A stretch of 8,013 nucleotides of DNA from Eubacterium sp. (lineage in GTDB: Bacteria; Bacillota; Clostridia; Oscillospirales; Acutalibacteraceae): NCBI GenBank assembly GCA_024696725.1, contig JAILGO010000141.1, positions 1 to 8,013 on the forward strand. Reading direction: 5' to 3'. Made by a program: the position numbers and the translations under genes. Of the stretch, positions 7,512 to 8,013 are shown piece after piece. Within the stretch, counting starts at the first letter, position 1, and each line of letters begins with the position of its first letter. The notes under the pieces were generated by a model that saw nothing but the letters and a program-made list of their open reading frames with translations, was not told the origin of the DNA and did no database searches.

Positions 7512-7540
7512 ATTTTATTATTATATGCGCCTAAAGTCAA
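7512..7540 (-). promoter_or_regulatory. Sigma-70/SigA-type promoter for hypB
   Basis: On the minus strand TTGACT (7540-7535) is followed after exactly 17 nt by TAAAAT (7517-7512). Each matches 5 of 6 consensus bases, within a strongly AT-rich stretch. Transcription would begin near 7505, leaving a short leader of about 25 nt before the hypB ATG. No operator or riboswitch is visible in that leader. Confidence 0.75.
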
Positions 7541-7560
7541 GAAAAACGGTTATAAAACGC

Positions 7561-7588
7561 AACGGGAGGAGCTTTGCGTCCTCCCGTT
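7561..7588. terminator. Hairpin terminator downstream of the kinase gene
   Basis: A perfect 10-bp G/C-rich stem (7561-7570 with 7579-7588, 8-nt loop) lies 28 nt beyond the kinase stop and 20 nt before the hypB -35 box. On the minus strand, the direction of the kinase, it is followed by GCGTTTTATAA, a modest U-tract. The better run of five T lies on the plus-strand side. It probably works in both directions and insulates hypB from kinase read-through. Confidence 0.75.
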
Positions 7589-7615
7589 TTTGAGGTTTTG
7601 TATATAAACGAGCCG

Positions 7616-8013
7616 TTATAGCTCGGACGCAAGCTTTTCCACGGAAGAAAACCGTGAGCTCGGGTCAATCTGGGTGCATTTAAGAACTATTTTACCCGCT
7701 CTGCCGTCGGCAAGCTTTATGCTCGGATGCTTTCCGGTAAGCATAACGTTAAGAAGAACGCCTAAAGCGTAAATATCCGTGCGCGCGTCGGTTTGCGCAA
7801 TCCCGAGCTGCTCGGGCGAGGCGTAGCCTATGGTTCCGATTTGTACGGTGTCTCTTGTCGACGAAAGAGAAAATTCTCTTGAGGCGTTAAAATCTATTAG
7901 CTTTACCGTTCCGTCTTTTGTAATCATAATATTTTCGGGCTTAACGTCGCGGTGAATAAACCCGTTAGCGTGAAGCGGGACGAGAGCGTCGCAGGTTTCA
8001 AGAAGAATCTTTT
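7616..8013 (-). CDS. Hanks-type Ser/Thr protein kinase, C-terminal part (5' end outside window)
   Basis: This frame is open to the right edge; the visible 131 or so codons are the C-lobe of a eukaryotic-like protein kinase. The order of motifs is canonical: catalytic loop HRDVKPENIM, then LIDFNASR in place of the usual DFG, an activation segment ending in GYASPEQ (the APE position), DARTDIYALGVLLNVMLTGKHP (subdomain IX), and a final Arg in IDPSSRFSS (subdomain XI). The ATG at 7927 is internal, since HRDVKPEN lies upstream of it. The catalytic Asp, Lys and Asn of the loop and the metal-binding Asp of DFN are kept, so activity is plausible. The protein stops right after the kinase fold, so no membrane anchor or PASTA repeats follow, unlike PrkC/PknB. 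Any N-terminal domain is out of view. Its targets are unknown. Its stop at 7616-7618 is followed by a hairpin terminator. Confidence 0.9.
   Translation of the reverse strand, partial: KILLETCDALVPLHANGFIHRDVKPENIMITKDGTVKLIDFNASREFSLSSTRDTVQIGTIGYASPEQLGIAQTDARTDIYALGVLLNVMLTGKHPSIKLADGRAGKIVLKCTQIDPSSRFSSVEKLASEL

Overview
The window is about 8 kb of compact, roughly half-GC bacterial chromosome. Gene style, protein families and arrangement point to an anaerobic Firmicute of the Clostridia, such as a gut Oscillospiraceae or Lachnospiraceae relative. The main clues are a two-polypeptide MetH, an ApeA-type M18 peptidase, a compact HypB without a His-rich tail, and a soluble Hanks-type kinase. 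This placement is an inference; no rRNA or other marker is present.

Layout, left to right. Positions 1-6782 are all on the plus strand: the 3' end of coaE (dephospho-CoA kinase), an M18 aminopeptidase (apeA), a short intergenic hairpin, a MATE-family exporter, metF, a small free-standing methionine synthase reactivation-domain protein, and metH. A strong bidirectional terminator (6783-6807) separates this block from two minus-strand genes: hypB, with its own sigma-70-type promoter, and the C-terminal part of a Ser/Thr protein kinase that runs off the right edge. A second terminator-like hairpin lies between hypB and the kinase.

The functional core is 3062-6782. MetF makes 5-methyl-tetrahydrofolate. 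MetH, with homocysteine, pterin and cobalamin modules, passes the methyl group to homocysteine. The 185-residue protein between them carries the SAM-binding RxxxGY motif of the reactivation domain that MetH lacks. The three genes are packed tightly (TAATG overlap, then a 2-nt gap), which suggests co-translation. The split enzyme is known in other bacteria, so it is a clear example of a described arrangement rather than a new system.

I found no convincing undescribed system. The observations most worth checking are: a 50-nt MATE/metF overlap that one extra A in an A6 run would remove; no GATC site found in the window by hand scan; a lone hypB with no nickel-enzyme genes in view; and a kinase whose DFG motif reads DFN. 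No stretch longer than about 140 bases lacks a gene. I saw no tRNA, rRNA, CRISPR, insertion sequence or riboswitch.
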